A stretch of DNA of 64,000 nucleotides, taken from an uncultured Psychromonas sp. (lineage in GTDB: Bacteria > Pseudomonadota > Gammaproteobacteria > Enterobacterales > Psychromonadaceae). The translations under genes were made by a program, and so were the position numbers. The stretch spans positions 1-64,000 of the forward strand of contig NZ_CANLFB010000001.1 in the NCBI RefSeq assembly GCF_947489755.1. Direction: 5' to 3'. Under the pieces are notes generated by a model that was not told the DNA's origin, did no database searches, and saw only the letters and a program-made list of their open reading frames with translations. Positions 39,297 through 47,383 of the stretch are shown one piece after another. Within the stretch, counting starts at the first letter, position 1, and each line of letters starts with the position of its first letter.

Positions 39297-39727
39297 TATG
39301 AACGCACATAAGCAGCTAGTTTAGGCAACTCTTCATCATCAGCACGTTCAAAATCATGTGAAGATAAGTAGCCTTCATAACTTTCAAAATATTTATTTAC
39401 TTTAGATTCTACTCCCGTTCCATGCATTGGGAATAGTTTGCTATGCGAATGATCAACACCATAACCTTCGTTGAACATGCCTGTACGTGCAACGCCATCA
39501 AGGGCTTTATCAAGCAGCAATGCCACTTTTTTAGTGGCTAAAGTAAGCTCTGCAAGAACATCATCATCTTGTTCAAATGCATAACTAGCGTAATGCTTTT
39601 TGGGAATGACGACAGTAAAACCTTTGGTATTTAGAAATATTGATAGAAATGCTAAATGCTTATCATCTTCCCATATCTTATGACAAGGAGACTTACCTTT
39701 GACGATATCGCAAAAAATACAACTCAT
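39290..39727 (-). CDS. HIT-family protein
   Basis: About 145 residues from MSCIFCDIV (zinc-type CxxC), with a typical HIT fold: HKIWEDDKHLAFLSI, GFTVVIPKKHYASYA. The triad region reads GVDHSHSKLFPMHG: two His as usual, Lys at the third place, as I recall for one branch of the family. Probably a nucleotide hydrolase or transferase. The start at 39727 is preferred (GGAAAA upstream); the frame extends to 39799. It is bounded on both sides by attC-like half sites on the same strand. Confidence 0.8.
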   Translation of the reverse strand: MSCIFCDIVKGKSPCHKIWEDDKHLAFLSIFLNTKGFTVVIPKKHYASYAFEQDDDVLAELTLATKKVALLLDKALDGVARTGMFNEGYGVDHSHSKLFPMHGTGVESKVNKYFESYEGYLSSHDFERADDEELPKLAAYVRSYL

Positions 39728-39794
39728 GTGATTTTCCATCTTTAGTGTACATAATGAGGCTAGAGAATTTATACAAATGAAGCGATGCAACAAT

Positions 39795-39840
39795 CTCACC
39801 CACTGTTTTAGTTCCGTTTAAATGCCTTGTCAGCTTACAG
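39795..39840 (-). repeat. attC-like half site after the 233-residue gene
   Basis: On the minus strand GCTGACAAGGCATTTAAAC leads into CGGAACTAAAACAG. The second block repeats the core of the half site at 39258-39296. AACAAGGC..AAACGGAAC..AAAACAG is the look of the 5' arm of many attC sites in marine gammaproteobacteria. The gene's stop codon overlaps its first bases. Confidence 0.5.
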
Positions 39841-40536
39841 TACCAATAATGTTGATTTAGATTCCCTCAGTGAACGTATTCCTTTACAAGCGGGAATTGA
39901 AAGAAAACCAAATTTATAATTTAGCGCACCTTCATATCTGTCACCTAAAGGAATAGAGCTAACAAGTTTCACAACGAAACGATCAACTTTACCAATTTTG
40001 TTTTTCTCGTATTCAATTGCTGAGTCTTGGCTTAATGTAACAAGAAGTACATTGCAAAACACACCAGAACCACCGCCATGATCCCAAGTTTGTATCAGAT
40101 GAACTCCACTAAAAGAACAGCCTAAATACCTGTAACTAAAAGCACCTTCTTCATGTGCGGAAGTTATAATAGGGTAACCAGAGTCTATTTCTTCTGATGT
40201 GATACTGCCGTGATAGCGATTACTCATATTTGATTCTGTAATGTTGATAGAAACGATTTGATCACCGCCATCACTTAACCAACCAACTAAATCTTCTAAA
40301 ATTCTTGGATTAATCAACTCTGAACTAATAAAGGAAAATTTTGAAGAACTAAAGTCCCGAATTAATTTATTTTTTGGTGTAAGAGTAAAAATATTTTTAC
40401 CAATAACACCATGTATATCATCTCTAAAAAAACCAGCGGTGCTCAAAAGTAAAACCACAACAGGTTCTGGGCTAGGCTCTACATACAACCAAACAAGACA
40501 AGCGACAAAAGCACAAAAATTAATAATTCGATACAA
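39835..40536 (-). CDS. Unknown membrane protein, probable integron-cassette gene
   Basis: 233 residues. Start is TTG (40536), 8 nt after GGAG. Two short hydrophobic helices lie close together at the N-terminus (about 5-18 and 25-37) around EPSPEP, then a soluble region of about 190 residues without motifs I know. Directly followed by an attC-like half site, and preceded at about 40550-40556 by GTTAGCT, similar to a cassette boundary. An integron cassette origin fits, but no integrase is in the window. Confidence 0.6.
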   Translation of the reverse strand: MYRIINFCAFVACLVWLYVEPSPEPVVVLLLSTAGFFRDDIHGVIGKNIFTLTPKNKLIRDFSSSKFSFISSELINPRILEDLVGWLSDGGDQIVSINITESNMSNRYHGSITSEEIDSGYPIITSAHEEGAFSYRYLGCSFSGVHLIQTWDHGGGSGVFCNVLLVTLSQDSAIEYEKNKIGKVDRFVVKLVSSIPLGDRYEGALNYKFGFLSIPACKGIRSLRESKSTLLVL

Positions 40537-40580
40537 CAGATAGACTCCATTTGTAAGCTAACAGCTTCTTATACAGAATT

Positions 40581-40611
40581 ATTCTGTATTTACGGTGGAA
40601 ATACGGAATAG
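40581..40611. repeat. 31-bp palindromic repeat, copy 1
   Basis: Arms ATTCTGTATTT and AAATACGGAAT (one mismatch) around a 9-bp centre. 24 of 31 bases equal copy 2, which lies 130 bp further on in the same orientation. Confidence 0.55.
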
Positions 40612-40710
40612 TTTAATTTGCTAAAATCTATTCAATAAGCCATCACTATAATCTAAAAACAATACTTTAACGTAAGTTATCAACTATTAATCATGTGGAT
40701 AGGCAGGATC

Positions 40711-40741
40711 ATTCCGTATTAACAACGGAAATACGGGATGG
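40711..40741. repeat. 31-bp palindromic repeat, copy 2
   Basis: Arms ATTCCGTATTA and AAATACGGGAT around a 9-bp centre, aligned without gaps to copy 1. Could be a regulator-binding site pair. Confidence 0.55.
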
Positions 40742-41053
40742 CACTTAGTGCTGATAGCAATATACAAAAATACACATTCAATATAGTCAGCTAAGTCGTT
40801 GTTGGTGGTTTGTCTTTTTTGGGCAAGATGAGTGAGAGCCTGTTTGAAATAAGTCTGCTTTTTTATTTTGTTCTTTAACGTTTAGGTCATTTTATTAATA
40901 AAGTTTGTTTATTCTTGCTTTAAATATGCTCATTAATACAAAATTAGCCTATTATTTTCTTTCTCTCTATTCATTTAGGGTAAAGTCTTATATGTGCTAA
41001 TATTATTAATAAATGCATTGAGTCACTATGAAGGCATTTTCTAATAACCTAGG

Positions 41054-41075
41054 AATGTCTGCAATATTAGACATT
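41054..41075. promoter_or_regulatory. Inverted repeat upstream of the signalling operon
   Basis: AATGTCT and AGACATT face each other across 8 bp, about 55 bp before the start codon of the response regulator. Possible operator; no family assigned. Confidence 0.3.
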
Positions 41076-41131
41076 ATCAGAGTTAATTATGGGTTATTGG
41101 TGTGCGGACTATTTACTATGAAGGGAATAAA

Positions 41132-41497
41132 ATGACTGTTTCTGTTTTAATTTGCGATGACTCCAATATTGCTAGAAAGCAATTGAGAAAATCGTTACCA
41201 GAGCAATTGAAAGAAAATGTGACATTTGTAACAAATGGTCAAGAGGCATTAGATGCCGTTAGGGCTAATCATTTTGATCTTTTATTCTTGGACTTAACGA
41301 TGCCTGTTTTAGATGGCTTTGAGGTGTTAAGTATTATGAAAGGCGAGGGTTTGAACATAAAAACAATCGTTGTTTCTGCAGACCTTCAAAGTGAAGCGAG
41401 AAAAAAAGTGTTTGATGACGGTGCACTCGATTTTGTTAGAAAACCAGCCTCTGAAGACGCGTTACTTGAGGTATTAACTAAGCATGAATTATTATGA
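41132..41497 (+). CDS. Single-domain response regulator (CheY-like)
   Basis: 121 residues, receiver domain only. Acidic pair Asp9-Asp10, phosphate acceptor Asp54 in LLFLDLTMP, the Ser of VVSAD and the Lys of VRKPA complete the active site. AAGGGA precedes the ATG at 41132. Its stop overlaps the start of the CheC-like gene, so its phosphorylation state is probably read or reset by that partner. No kinase is adjacent. Confidence 0.9.
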   Translation: MTVSVLICDDSNIARKQLRKSLPEQLKENVTFVTNGQEALDAVRANHFDLLFLDLTMPVLDGFEVLSIMKGEGLNIKTIVVSADLQSEARKKVFDDGALDFVRKPASEDALLEVLTKHELL

Positions 41498-42123
41498 TAG
41501 ATAACGCTAATTTCAATGAAGACCAACGTGATTATTTACAAGAAATTTGTAATATAGGCATGGGACAGGCTGGCCAATCACTTTCTGTACTATTTGAACA
41601 ATATGTAACGTTATCAGTACCTGCCATTGAAATTATTAGCTCTGAAGAATTAACCTCTGCACTGCATCGGCTGATTCCAGCAGAAAAAGTGTCAGCTGTT
41701 AGGCAAGGGTTTTATACTCATATTAATAACCCTAAATTTAGCGGTGAATCGTTAACCATATTCAGTAATACTAGTTTTGAAGGTTTAGCTAAACTGCTTG
41801 AGTTTGATGAAGAGATAACGCCTTCATTCGAACAAGAGATATTGTTAGAGATTTCAAATATCATCAACGGTGCTTGCTTGAGTGGCATTGCTGAACAGCT
41901 TTCAGAACGTTTTTTTAATACGCCTCCTTCTATTATCGGACAATCAATCTTAGTCGATAATTTACTTAAAAAACAAGATATTCAATGGAGCCATGCGTTA
42001 TCAATAAAAATAGAATACAGTGTTAAAGAACATTCATTCCAATGTGATTTGTTACTGTTGTTACCTGATAAATCAATTAAATACCTTAAAACTATTTTAG
42101 ATAAACTACTTGATGAATTTTAA
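41494..42123 (+). CDS. CheC-like aspartyl-phosphate phosphatase
   Basis: 209 residues, usual CheC length. Two phosphatase motifs of the ExxN type: Glu17-Asn20 in EICNIGMGQAG and Glu119-Asn122 in EISNIINGA. CheC/CheX/FliY proteins remove phosphate from CheY-type receivers. ATGA overlap with the receiver gene upstream and 6 nt to the diguanylate cyclase downstream indicate one operon. Confidence 0.85.
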   Translation: MIDNANFNEDQRDYLQEICNIGMGQAGQSLSVLFEQYVTLSVPAIEIISSEELTSALHRLIPAEKVSAVRQGFYTHINNPKFSGESLTIFSNTSFEGLAKLLEFDEEITPSFEQEILLEISNIINGACLSGIAEQLSERFFNTPPSIIGQSILVDNLLKKQDIQWSHALSIKIEYSVKEHSFQCDLLLLLPDKSIKYLKTILDKLLDEF

Positions 42124-42129
42124 AAAATT

Positions 42130-43086
42130 ATGAGTAATGCTTTCCCATACACCAATAACATCGTTGATTCTGTAGATAATGGCATCTTTGTCGTGGATAG
42201 AAATTTCACGGTTCAGTTATGGAATAAATTTATGGATGTGCATAGTGATTTCACAGAAAATGAAATTGTTGGCTTGAATTTTTTTGAATGTTTTGATGAT
42301 TTACCAAGGAAATGGTTTGAACGAAAAATTAGAAATGTTTTTTTATTAAATCAGCAATCTTACACTTCATGGGAGCAACGACCTTACCTAGTAAAACTTC
42401 CTAATGGCCGCTCGATAACGGGTGGTATTGAGTATATGTATCAAAATAGTTGTTTCACACCAATTTGTAATGATCAAAACGAAGTGGAATATGTTTGTAT
42501 TACGATTAAAGATGTAACGGACAATGCGATATCTACAATACGACTTCAAGAAGCTTGTCTTGAGCTTGAGCGGGTTAGCAGTATCGATGGTCTTACACAG
42601 TTATACAATCGCTCGCATTGGGAAAAACGTTTTGTAGATGAGATTGAAAGAGTTGATAGATATGGCGGGCAAGTTTCACTTATCATGTTTGACATGGACC
42701 ATTTCAAACACATCAATGATCAATATGGGCATTTATATGGTGATGAAGTGCTTAGACAAGTCTCTAAACGCTGTATAGAAACGCTACGTTCTGCTGATAT
42801 TATAGGTCGATACGGCGGCGAGGAGTTTATTGTTTTTCTACCTGAAACCAACCTTGAAGAAACTGCATTAGTGGCCGAAAAGCTAAGAAAAAAAATCAGT
42901 GATTTCCCTATCTGTTATGATTCAATCGAATTACCTATCTCTATTAGTATTGGTTTTACGGCTTCTAATGGGGAAAAAAATAACACTCATAAAATGCTGA
43001 CTGAAGCTGATATCGCGTTATATAAAGCCAAAGAAAATGGCAGAAATCAATGCGTTAATTATGTCGATTGCTCAAGTGATCGTTAA
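42130..43086 (+). CDS. PAS-GGDEF diguanylate cyclase
   Basis: 318 residues, no membrane helix. An N-terminal PAS domain (about 10-130, DNGIFVVDRNFTVQLWNKFM) joins a GGDEF domain (about 150-315). GGEEF at 229-233 is catalytically intact and an inhibitory I-site RSAD (220-223) stands five residues before it, so product feedback is expected. Third gene of the receiver-CheC-GGDEF operon; presumably the output that makes cyclic di-GMP. Confidence 0.92.
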   Translation: MSNAFPYTNNIVDSVDNGIFVVDRNFTVQLWNKFMDVHSDFTENEIVGLNFFECFDDLPRKWFERKIRNVFLLNQQSYTSWEQRPYLVKLPNGRSITGGIEYMYQNSCFTPICNDQNEVEYVCITIKDVTDNAISTIRLQEACLELERVSSIDGLTQLYNRSHWEKRFVDEIERVDRYGGQVSLIMFDMDHFKHINDQYGHLYGDEVLRQVSKRCIETLRSADIIGRYGGEEFIVFLPETNLEETALVAEKLRKKISDFPICYDSIELPISISIGFTASNGEKNNTHKMLTEADIALYKAKENGRNQCVNYVDCSSDR

Positions 43087-43414
43087 TCACGTTATTAATT
43101 AATGCTGACCTTCCAATGTAGTTGAGCGCTATTACTGAATTCTATTACTAAACCCTATTATTGAACGCTGTTTCATTCCCTATGTGATAACACTATTAAT
43201 CATCTTTATGATAAAGCTGATCATTAGTTGTGTTCGCTATTTGATTTTTGATGAAATAATTTTTAACGAGTATGGGTCTATTGTTACGATTGGTATTCAT
43301 TAATAAGTTGTTTTACTAAGCGTGTTAATGTGCATGTTAGGTGGGTAAAGTTGAGTCGGCTCATATCAATTATCAATCATCGTGATTTATTCATTACATC
43401 AATAAGAGAGTTTT
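43087..43414. other. Intergenic stretch
   Basis: About 330 bp, A+T-rich, with no gene, terminator or clear operator that I can see. Confidence 0.5.
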
Positions 43415-44005
43415 ATGAAAAAAATATTAGGATTAGTTTTATCAGCATCGATGCTTTTTTATGTGTCATTGGCTAATGCAGACAAAGCGGTGTTAGCAGG
43501 TGGTTGTTTCTGGTGTATGGAATCTGATTTTGAAAAACTACCTGGTGTGACAGATGTTATTTCTGGTTTTACCGGTGGTGAAGTAGAGAATCCAACTTAT
43601 CGTGGGAATCATGAAGGCCATTATGAGGCTGTAGAAGTCACTTATGATGCAGAGCAAGTGAGCTATCAAGAAATATTAGATCATTATTGGGTTAATATTG
43701 ACCCGTTTGATGCAAGAGGCCAATTTTGCGATAAAGGAAGTAGTTATTTAAGTGCGGTCTTTGTTGTAAACGAAGAAGAGAGAACGCTTGCAGAGCAATC
43801 TAAGCAAGCGGTAGTAGACGAGTTTCCTAAGCAAACTGTTGTGACGCCTATCTTAACAGCGAGTACTTTTTATCCTATTAAAGGTAATGAAAGTTACCAC
43901 CAAGATTATTACAAAAATAGTCCATTACGTTATAAAGCATACCGCTGGAATTGTGGTCGCGACCAACGTCTAAAAGAAATTTGGGGCGATAGAGCAACAC
44001 ATTAA
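43415..44005 (+). CDS. msrA: Exported peptide methionine-S-sulfoxide reductase
   Basis: 196 residues. Signal peptide MKKILGLVLSASMLFYVSLANA directs it to the periplasm, unlike the cytosolic E. coli enzyme. The catalytic motif GGCFWC has Cys31 and Cys34; YHQDYY and the recycling Cys in RWNCGRD follow. Repairs oxidised methionine in exported proteins. AGAG precedes the start. Confidence 0.92.
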   Translation: MKKILGLVLSASMLFYVSLANADKAVLAGGCFWCMESDFEKLPGVTDVISGFTGGEVENPTYRGNHEGHYEAVEVTYDAEQVSYQEILDHYWVNIDPFDARGQFCDKGSSYLSAVFVVNEEERTLAEQSKQAVVDEFPKQTVVTPILTASTFYPIKGNESYHQDYYKNSPLRYKAYRWNCGRDQRLKEIWGDRATH

Positions 44006-44125
44006 TAGAGGCTTTGTATGCTCAGTCAATGAACAAGCGACTTTGAAACAACGTTCATTGGTAGTGTGAAGCAGACAGTTAAGCACAGCCTAATAGTGGT
44101 TATTGACGCTATAACATTAAGACTT

Positions 44126-44160
44126 AAAGCAGTTAATTCAAAAGATTAACTGCTTTTTTA
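44126..44160 (+). terminator. Terminator downstream of msrA
   Basis: AAAGCAGTTAAT and ATTAACTGCTTT with a 7-nt loop followed by TTTTA. It lies 120 bp past the stop. Confidence 0.88.
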
Positions 44161-44312
44161 TTGCCTATTTTTAAGAAAATGCAAAAACATCTGCTGCTTA
44201 TTCTTGATCTTAATGTGGGTGACTAATAGGTTATTTGAAATAAATTAATCGTTAAAAAAGGATATGTATCTGTAATTGTTTATTGTACTATGCTGCTTTG
44301 GATGGTTTATTT

Positions 44313-44328
44313 AGCCGTCTATACGGCC
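44313..44328. promoter_or_regulatory. MetJ-like operator before metQ
   Basis: AGCCGTCTATACGGCC holds a perfect inverted repeat GCCGT/ACGGC. It can be read as two adjacent 8-bp met boxes (consensus AGACGTCT; 7 and 5 matches). It lies about 22 bp before the metQ ATG, fitting methionine repression. Inferred. Confidence 0.5.
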
Positions 44329-44350
44329 ATATATTTTAAAGGAATTGAAA

Positions 44351-45154
44351 ATGTTGAATAAGAAAATTTCAAAATTATTTTATATTTTACCATTAGTGCT
44401 TGGATTAGCTGCTTGTGGGGAAAAAGATGATACTCAGGTTATCAAAGTCGGTGCAACAGTTGGTCCACATGCTGAAGTCGTTGAAGCTGTTGCTGCTGAA
44501 GCTGCAAAGCAAGGTTTGAATGTTGAAGTGGTTATATTTTCTGACTATATCACGCCTAATGCGGCGTTAGCAGATGGTAGCCTTGACCTTAATAGTTACC
44601 AACATCAACCATTTATGAGTAACTTTAATAGTAATAGCGAACAAAAAATTGTTTCTATTGGTCACTCTATCTTAATGCGTATGGGTATCTACTCAAGCAA
44701 GTACAAATCAATTAATGATTTACCGGATAATGCAAAAATTTCAATACCTAACGATCCAACCAATGGTGGCCGTGGTTTATTGTTATTAGCTGATGCTAAG
44801 TTAATTACGTTAAAACCTGATGCGGGTGCTAAAACAACGGTTTACGATATTGTTGAAAACCCTAAAAACTTTCAATTTGTAGAAGTGGAAGCGGCTCAAT
44901 TACCACGTACATTAGATGATGTTGATGCTTCTGTTATTACCATGAATTACGTTATGTCTGCGGGTTTAAGCCCTGCTGAGCAAGGTATTTACCTTGAAGC
45001 GAAAGATGCTGAGTTTGCTGTGATGAATATTGCCGCACGTGAGCAAGATAAAGATAATGAGACTTATAAAAAGTTTGTTGAAATCTTTCAGACACAAGCG
45101 ACGCGTGATTTTCTAGATAAAACTTATAAAGGCACGATAGAAGCTGCTTTTTAA
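44351..45154 (+). CDS. metQ: MetQ/NlpA-family methionine-binding lipoprotein
   Basis: 267 residues. Lipoprotein signal with lipobox LAAC and lipidated Cys22, then the NlpA domain (KVGATVGPHAEVVEAVA.., FSDYITPNAALADGSLDLNSYQHQPF, IPNDPTNGGRGLLLL). Delivers methionine to a MetNI ABC importer. No metN or metI is adjacent, so it is an orphan copy. Start at ATG 44351: AAGGA is 8 nt upstream; an earlier in-frame TTG is too close. Confidence 0.88.
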   Translation: MLNKKISKLFYILPLVLGLAACGEKDDTQVIKVGATVGPHAEVVEAVAAEAAKQGLNVEVVIFSDYITPNAALADGSLDLNSYQHQPFMSNFNSNSEQKIVSIGHSILMRMGIYSSKYKSINDLPDNAKISIPNDPTNGGRGLLLLADAKLITLKPDAGAKTTVYDIVENPKNFQFVEVEAAQLPRTLDDVDASVITMNYVMSAGLSPAEQGIYLEAKDAEFAVMNIAAREQDKDNETYKKFVEIFQTQATRDFLDKTYKGTIEAAF

Positions 45155-45176
45155 TTTTATATTTTAGTTTTTAATT

Positions 45177-45207
45177 ATCACCTTATTAGCTTAGCTGATA
45201 AGGTGAT
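45177..45207. terminator. Hairpin between convergent metQ and MFS genes
   Basis: 14-bp stem (one wobble) with a TTA loop, ATCACCTTATTAGC / GCTGATAAGGTGAT. No good T run on either side, so termination is likely but unproven. Confidence 0.5.
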
Positions 45208-45249
45208 GCGCTATAAGTACTTATTCTTCCTTACATTAAAACCCTTTAA

Positions 45250-46494
45250 TTATACCGTTTGTTGTGTGGTTAACTGCTGACGATGAGCTGCCGTCTTAGT
45301 TGGGTGTTTCATTAATAACGTCAAGACTAATGATAGGGTGAGTAATGTCATTATCACGTAAAAAGTCGGTACAAAACCACCGAAGATAGACGCTACAATC
45401 GACCCTGTAATACTCCCGATACCAAACCCTAAGTAAATGACACCATAGTTTTTGGTTAAATTGTTTAAGCCAAAGAAGTCACTTATGAGTGAAGGGAATA
45501 CTGTAATGGTGCCTCCGAAGCTAAAGGCAATACAAGCTACTGCAAAGTAAAATACGTTGCTGCTAGGTTCACTAAAGATTAAAGAAGCGACGCCTGCAAA
45601 GCTCACTAAGATGGCAAACGAAATCACTTTTATTCTTTCCACTTTGTCTGACAATACGCCTAATACGAGTCGACCTGCTAGATTTGCAATGGCAATAACG
45701 GCAACCGATGTTGCGGCAGCAGTAACAGACAAGTGAATGTAGTTTTCACCAATATCTTTAGCAACACCAATTACATACAAACCACTCATACAGATTGATA
45801 GGAAAATAGTCGCGAGCATCCAGAATTGAGATGTTCTGATGGTTTGCGATAAGGTAAATTCACCGGAGTCGGTTGGTTGTTTCTCTTGCTTGTTTGTTAG
45901 CTCGGTTGTTTCAGTTGTTTGTTTCGGCGCATCACTCATTAATAAACCACCGACAATCACCATGACCATGGCAATCATTCCCCAAGCAGAAAAGGCTTGA
46001 GCTAAGCTAAAGTGTGTTAATAAGTACATATTAATAAATTTAAAACCAAGGCTACCTAAGCCATAAGACCCAATCGCACAGGCTGATACCAATCCTTTAT
46101 GTTTTGGAAAGTATTTAACGCAGTTAGATAACGTCATTAAATAACCCGTACCATCTGCAAAACCAACCAATAAACCGATGCAAATATACAGCGATATTAA
46201 GTTAGTTGCGTGAGAGGCGAGCAATAAACTCGCGCCAAGTAATACACCTGCACCAATGGTGACATTTTTAACGCCAAATCGATCTTGTAATTTACCCGAG
46301 ATGGAAGAAGCAAATGCCAAAGCTAAACTAAGAATACCGAAGGAAAATGCAATTTGGCTAACCGGTTCGTTAATTTTTTCAGCGATAGGAGAGTTAAATA
46401 AACTCCACGTATAAACAGAACCTAAGGCAAACTGTGCAATGACGGTGCCTATTAAAGTGAGCCATTTTTTTTGATGTGATGCGATAGTAATCAT
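45250..46494 (-). CDS. MFS transporter, OFA (oxalate/formate antiporter-like) family
   Basis: 414 residues, 12 membrane helices. The N-terminus LIGTVIAQFALGSVYTWSLFN and the loop GKLQDRFGVKNV are typical for the OFA family, which exchanges small organic acids. Substrate unknown. It is followed upstream on the same strand by a LytS/LytTR pair, a type of system that often controls a carboxylate transporter, suggesting but not proving a link. Confidence 0.82.
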   Translation of the reverse strand: MITIASHQKKWLTLIGTVIAQFALGSVYTWSLFNSPIAEKINEPVSQIAFSFGILSLALAFASSISGKLQDRFGVKNVTIGAGVLLGASLLLASHATNLISLYICIGLLVGFADGTGYLMTLSNCVKYFPKHKGLVSACAIGSYGLGSLGFKFINMYLLTHFSLAQAFSAWGMIAMVMVIVGGLLMSDAPKQTTETTELTNKQEKQPTDSGEFTLSQTIRTSQFWMLATIFLSICMSGLYVIGVAKDIGENYIHLSVTAAATSVAVIAIANLAGRLVLGVLSDKVERIKVISFAILVSFAGVASLIFSEPSSNVFYFAVACIAFSFGGTITVFPSLISDFFGLNNLTKNYGVIYLGFGIGSITGSIVASIFGGFVPTFYVIMTLLTLSLVLTLLMKHPTKTAAHRQQLTTQQTV

Positions 46495-46607
46495 AATGTG
46501 AACCCCAAAAATTTAAAATATTAAAAAATGGATGAAGACGATTTTCTCGCTTCTGATGGGTTCAAAATACAACGTCTGAAAAGCATTACAATATGTATGG
46601 GAAAGTA

Positions 46608-46644
46608 AAAAATGAAATGCAATTCAATCACCATGAATTGCATT
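46608..46644 (-). terminator. Terminator of the lytTR operon
   Basis: On the minus strand a perfect 11-bp stem AATGCAATTCA/TGAATTGCATT with a 7-nt loop, followed by TCATTTTTTA. Confidence 0.75.
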
Positions 46645-46657
46645 ATTTGGGCATGAA

Positions 46658-47383
46658 TTACAAACTCATGATTTTTCGAAACTCTTTAATATTACCTCTA
46701 CTGACTGATATTTTAGTCGGGTGATGATGAAACTTAAGTAAGTAGGTGCTGTTTACCCAAGGAATGATCTCTTCTATGCGCTTTAGGTTGACACAATAAG
46801 AGCGATGACAACGAAAGAACTGGCGTGGCGGTAGTTTGTTGACTAGCTCGCTAATGTTATAAGGCGCAACAAAAATACCTTCTTCTGTATGGACTTCGGT
46901 TAGTTTCTCTTTTGCTTCTGCGTAAATAATGTCATCAATTGGCATCACTCGTATGCGATTGTCTCGAGATAGGTTAATGGTATTGGTCGATGTTTGTATT
47001 GGGTCGTCAGCTATCAAAGCTGTTGCGTGAGCTTCAAGCTTTGTTAACAGGCGTTGTACGCGTTGTTCATCCAAGGGTTTGAGCAAGTAATCAAAGGCTT
47101 CTAACTCGAACGCTTCTAATGCATGTTCTTTATAAGCCGTGGTAAAGACTATTTGTGGTGGTTGCGCGAATTGATGGATATTGCGTGCTAATAACATCCC
47201 GTTAATAGAAGGAATATTAATATCGAGAAATACGATATCAACGGTATGACTTTGCAGGTAAGTAAAGGCCGCTAAACCATCGTCAAAGGATTCTATTACT
47301 TCAATACGACTATAGGTGTTAATTAAGTAGTTAAGCTCTTCACGGGCTAGGTATTCATCTTCAACGATGATTGCTTTTAACAT
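46658..47383 (-). CDS. LytTR-family response regulator (BtsR/YehT-like)
   Basis: 241 residues. Receiver domain with Asp54 in VFLDINIPS, then a LytTR DNA-binding domain (IRVMPIDDIIYAEAKEKLTEV.., FFRCHRSYCVNLKRIEEI). Length and order equal E. coli BtsR. Overlaps the kinase gene by 7 nt. Confidence 0.9.
   Translation of the reverse strand: MLKAIIVEDEYLAREELNYLINTYSRIEVIESFDDGLAAFTYLQSHTVDIVFLDINIPSINGMLLARNIHQFAQPPQIVFTTAYKEHALEAFELEAFDYLLKPLDEQRVQRLLTKLEAHATALIADDPIQTSTNTINLSRDNRIRVMPIDDIIYAEAKEKLTEVHTEEGIFVAPYNISELVNKLPPRQFFRCHRSYCVNLKRIEEIIPWVNSTYLLKFHHHPTKISVSRGNIKEFRKIMSL

Larger units (their letters stand above)
40537..41131. other. Non-coding stretch with duplicated palindromes
   Basis: About 590 bp. 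Contains two copies of a 31-bp near-palindrome (40581-40611, 40711-40741) and a small dyad (41054-41075) before the response-regulator gene. No gene is convincing. Confidence 0.55.

Noticed and set aside
40480-40551. Lipoprotein-like frame MESICCIELLIFVLLS.. at the start of the 233-residue gene
   Set aside because: It stops after 23 codons; the overlapping TTG frame continues for 233 residues and has its own spaced GGAG.
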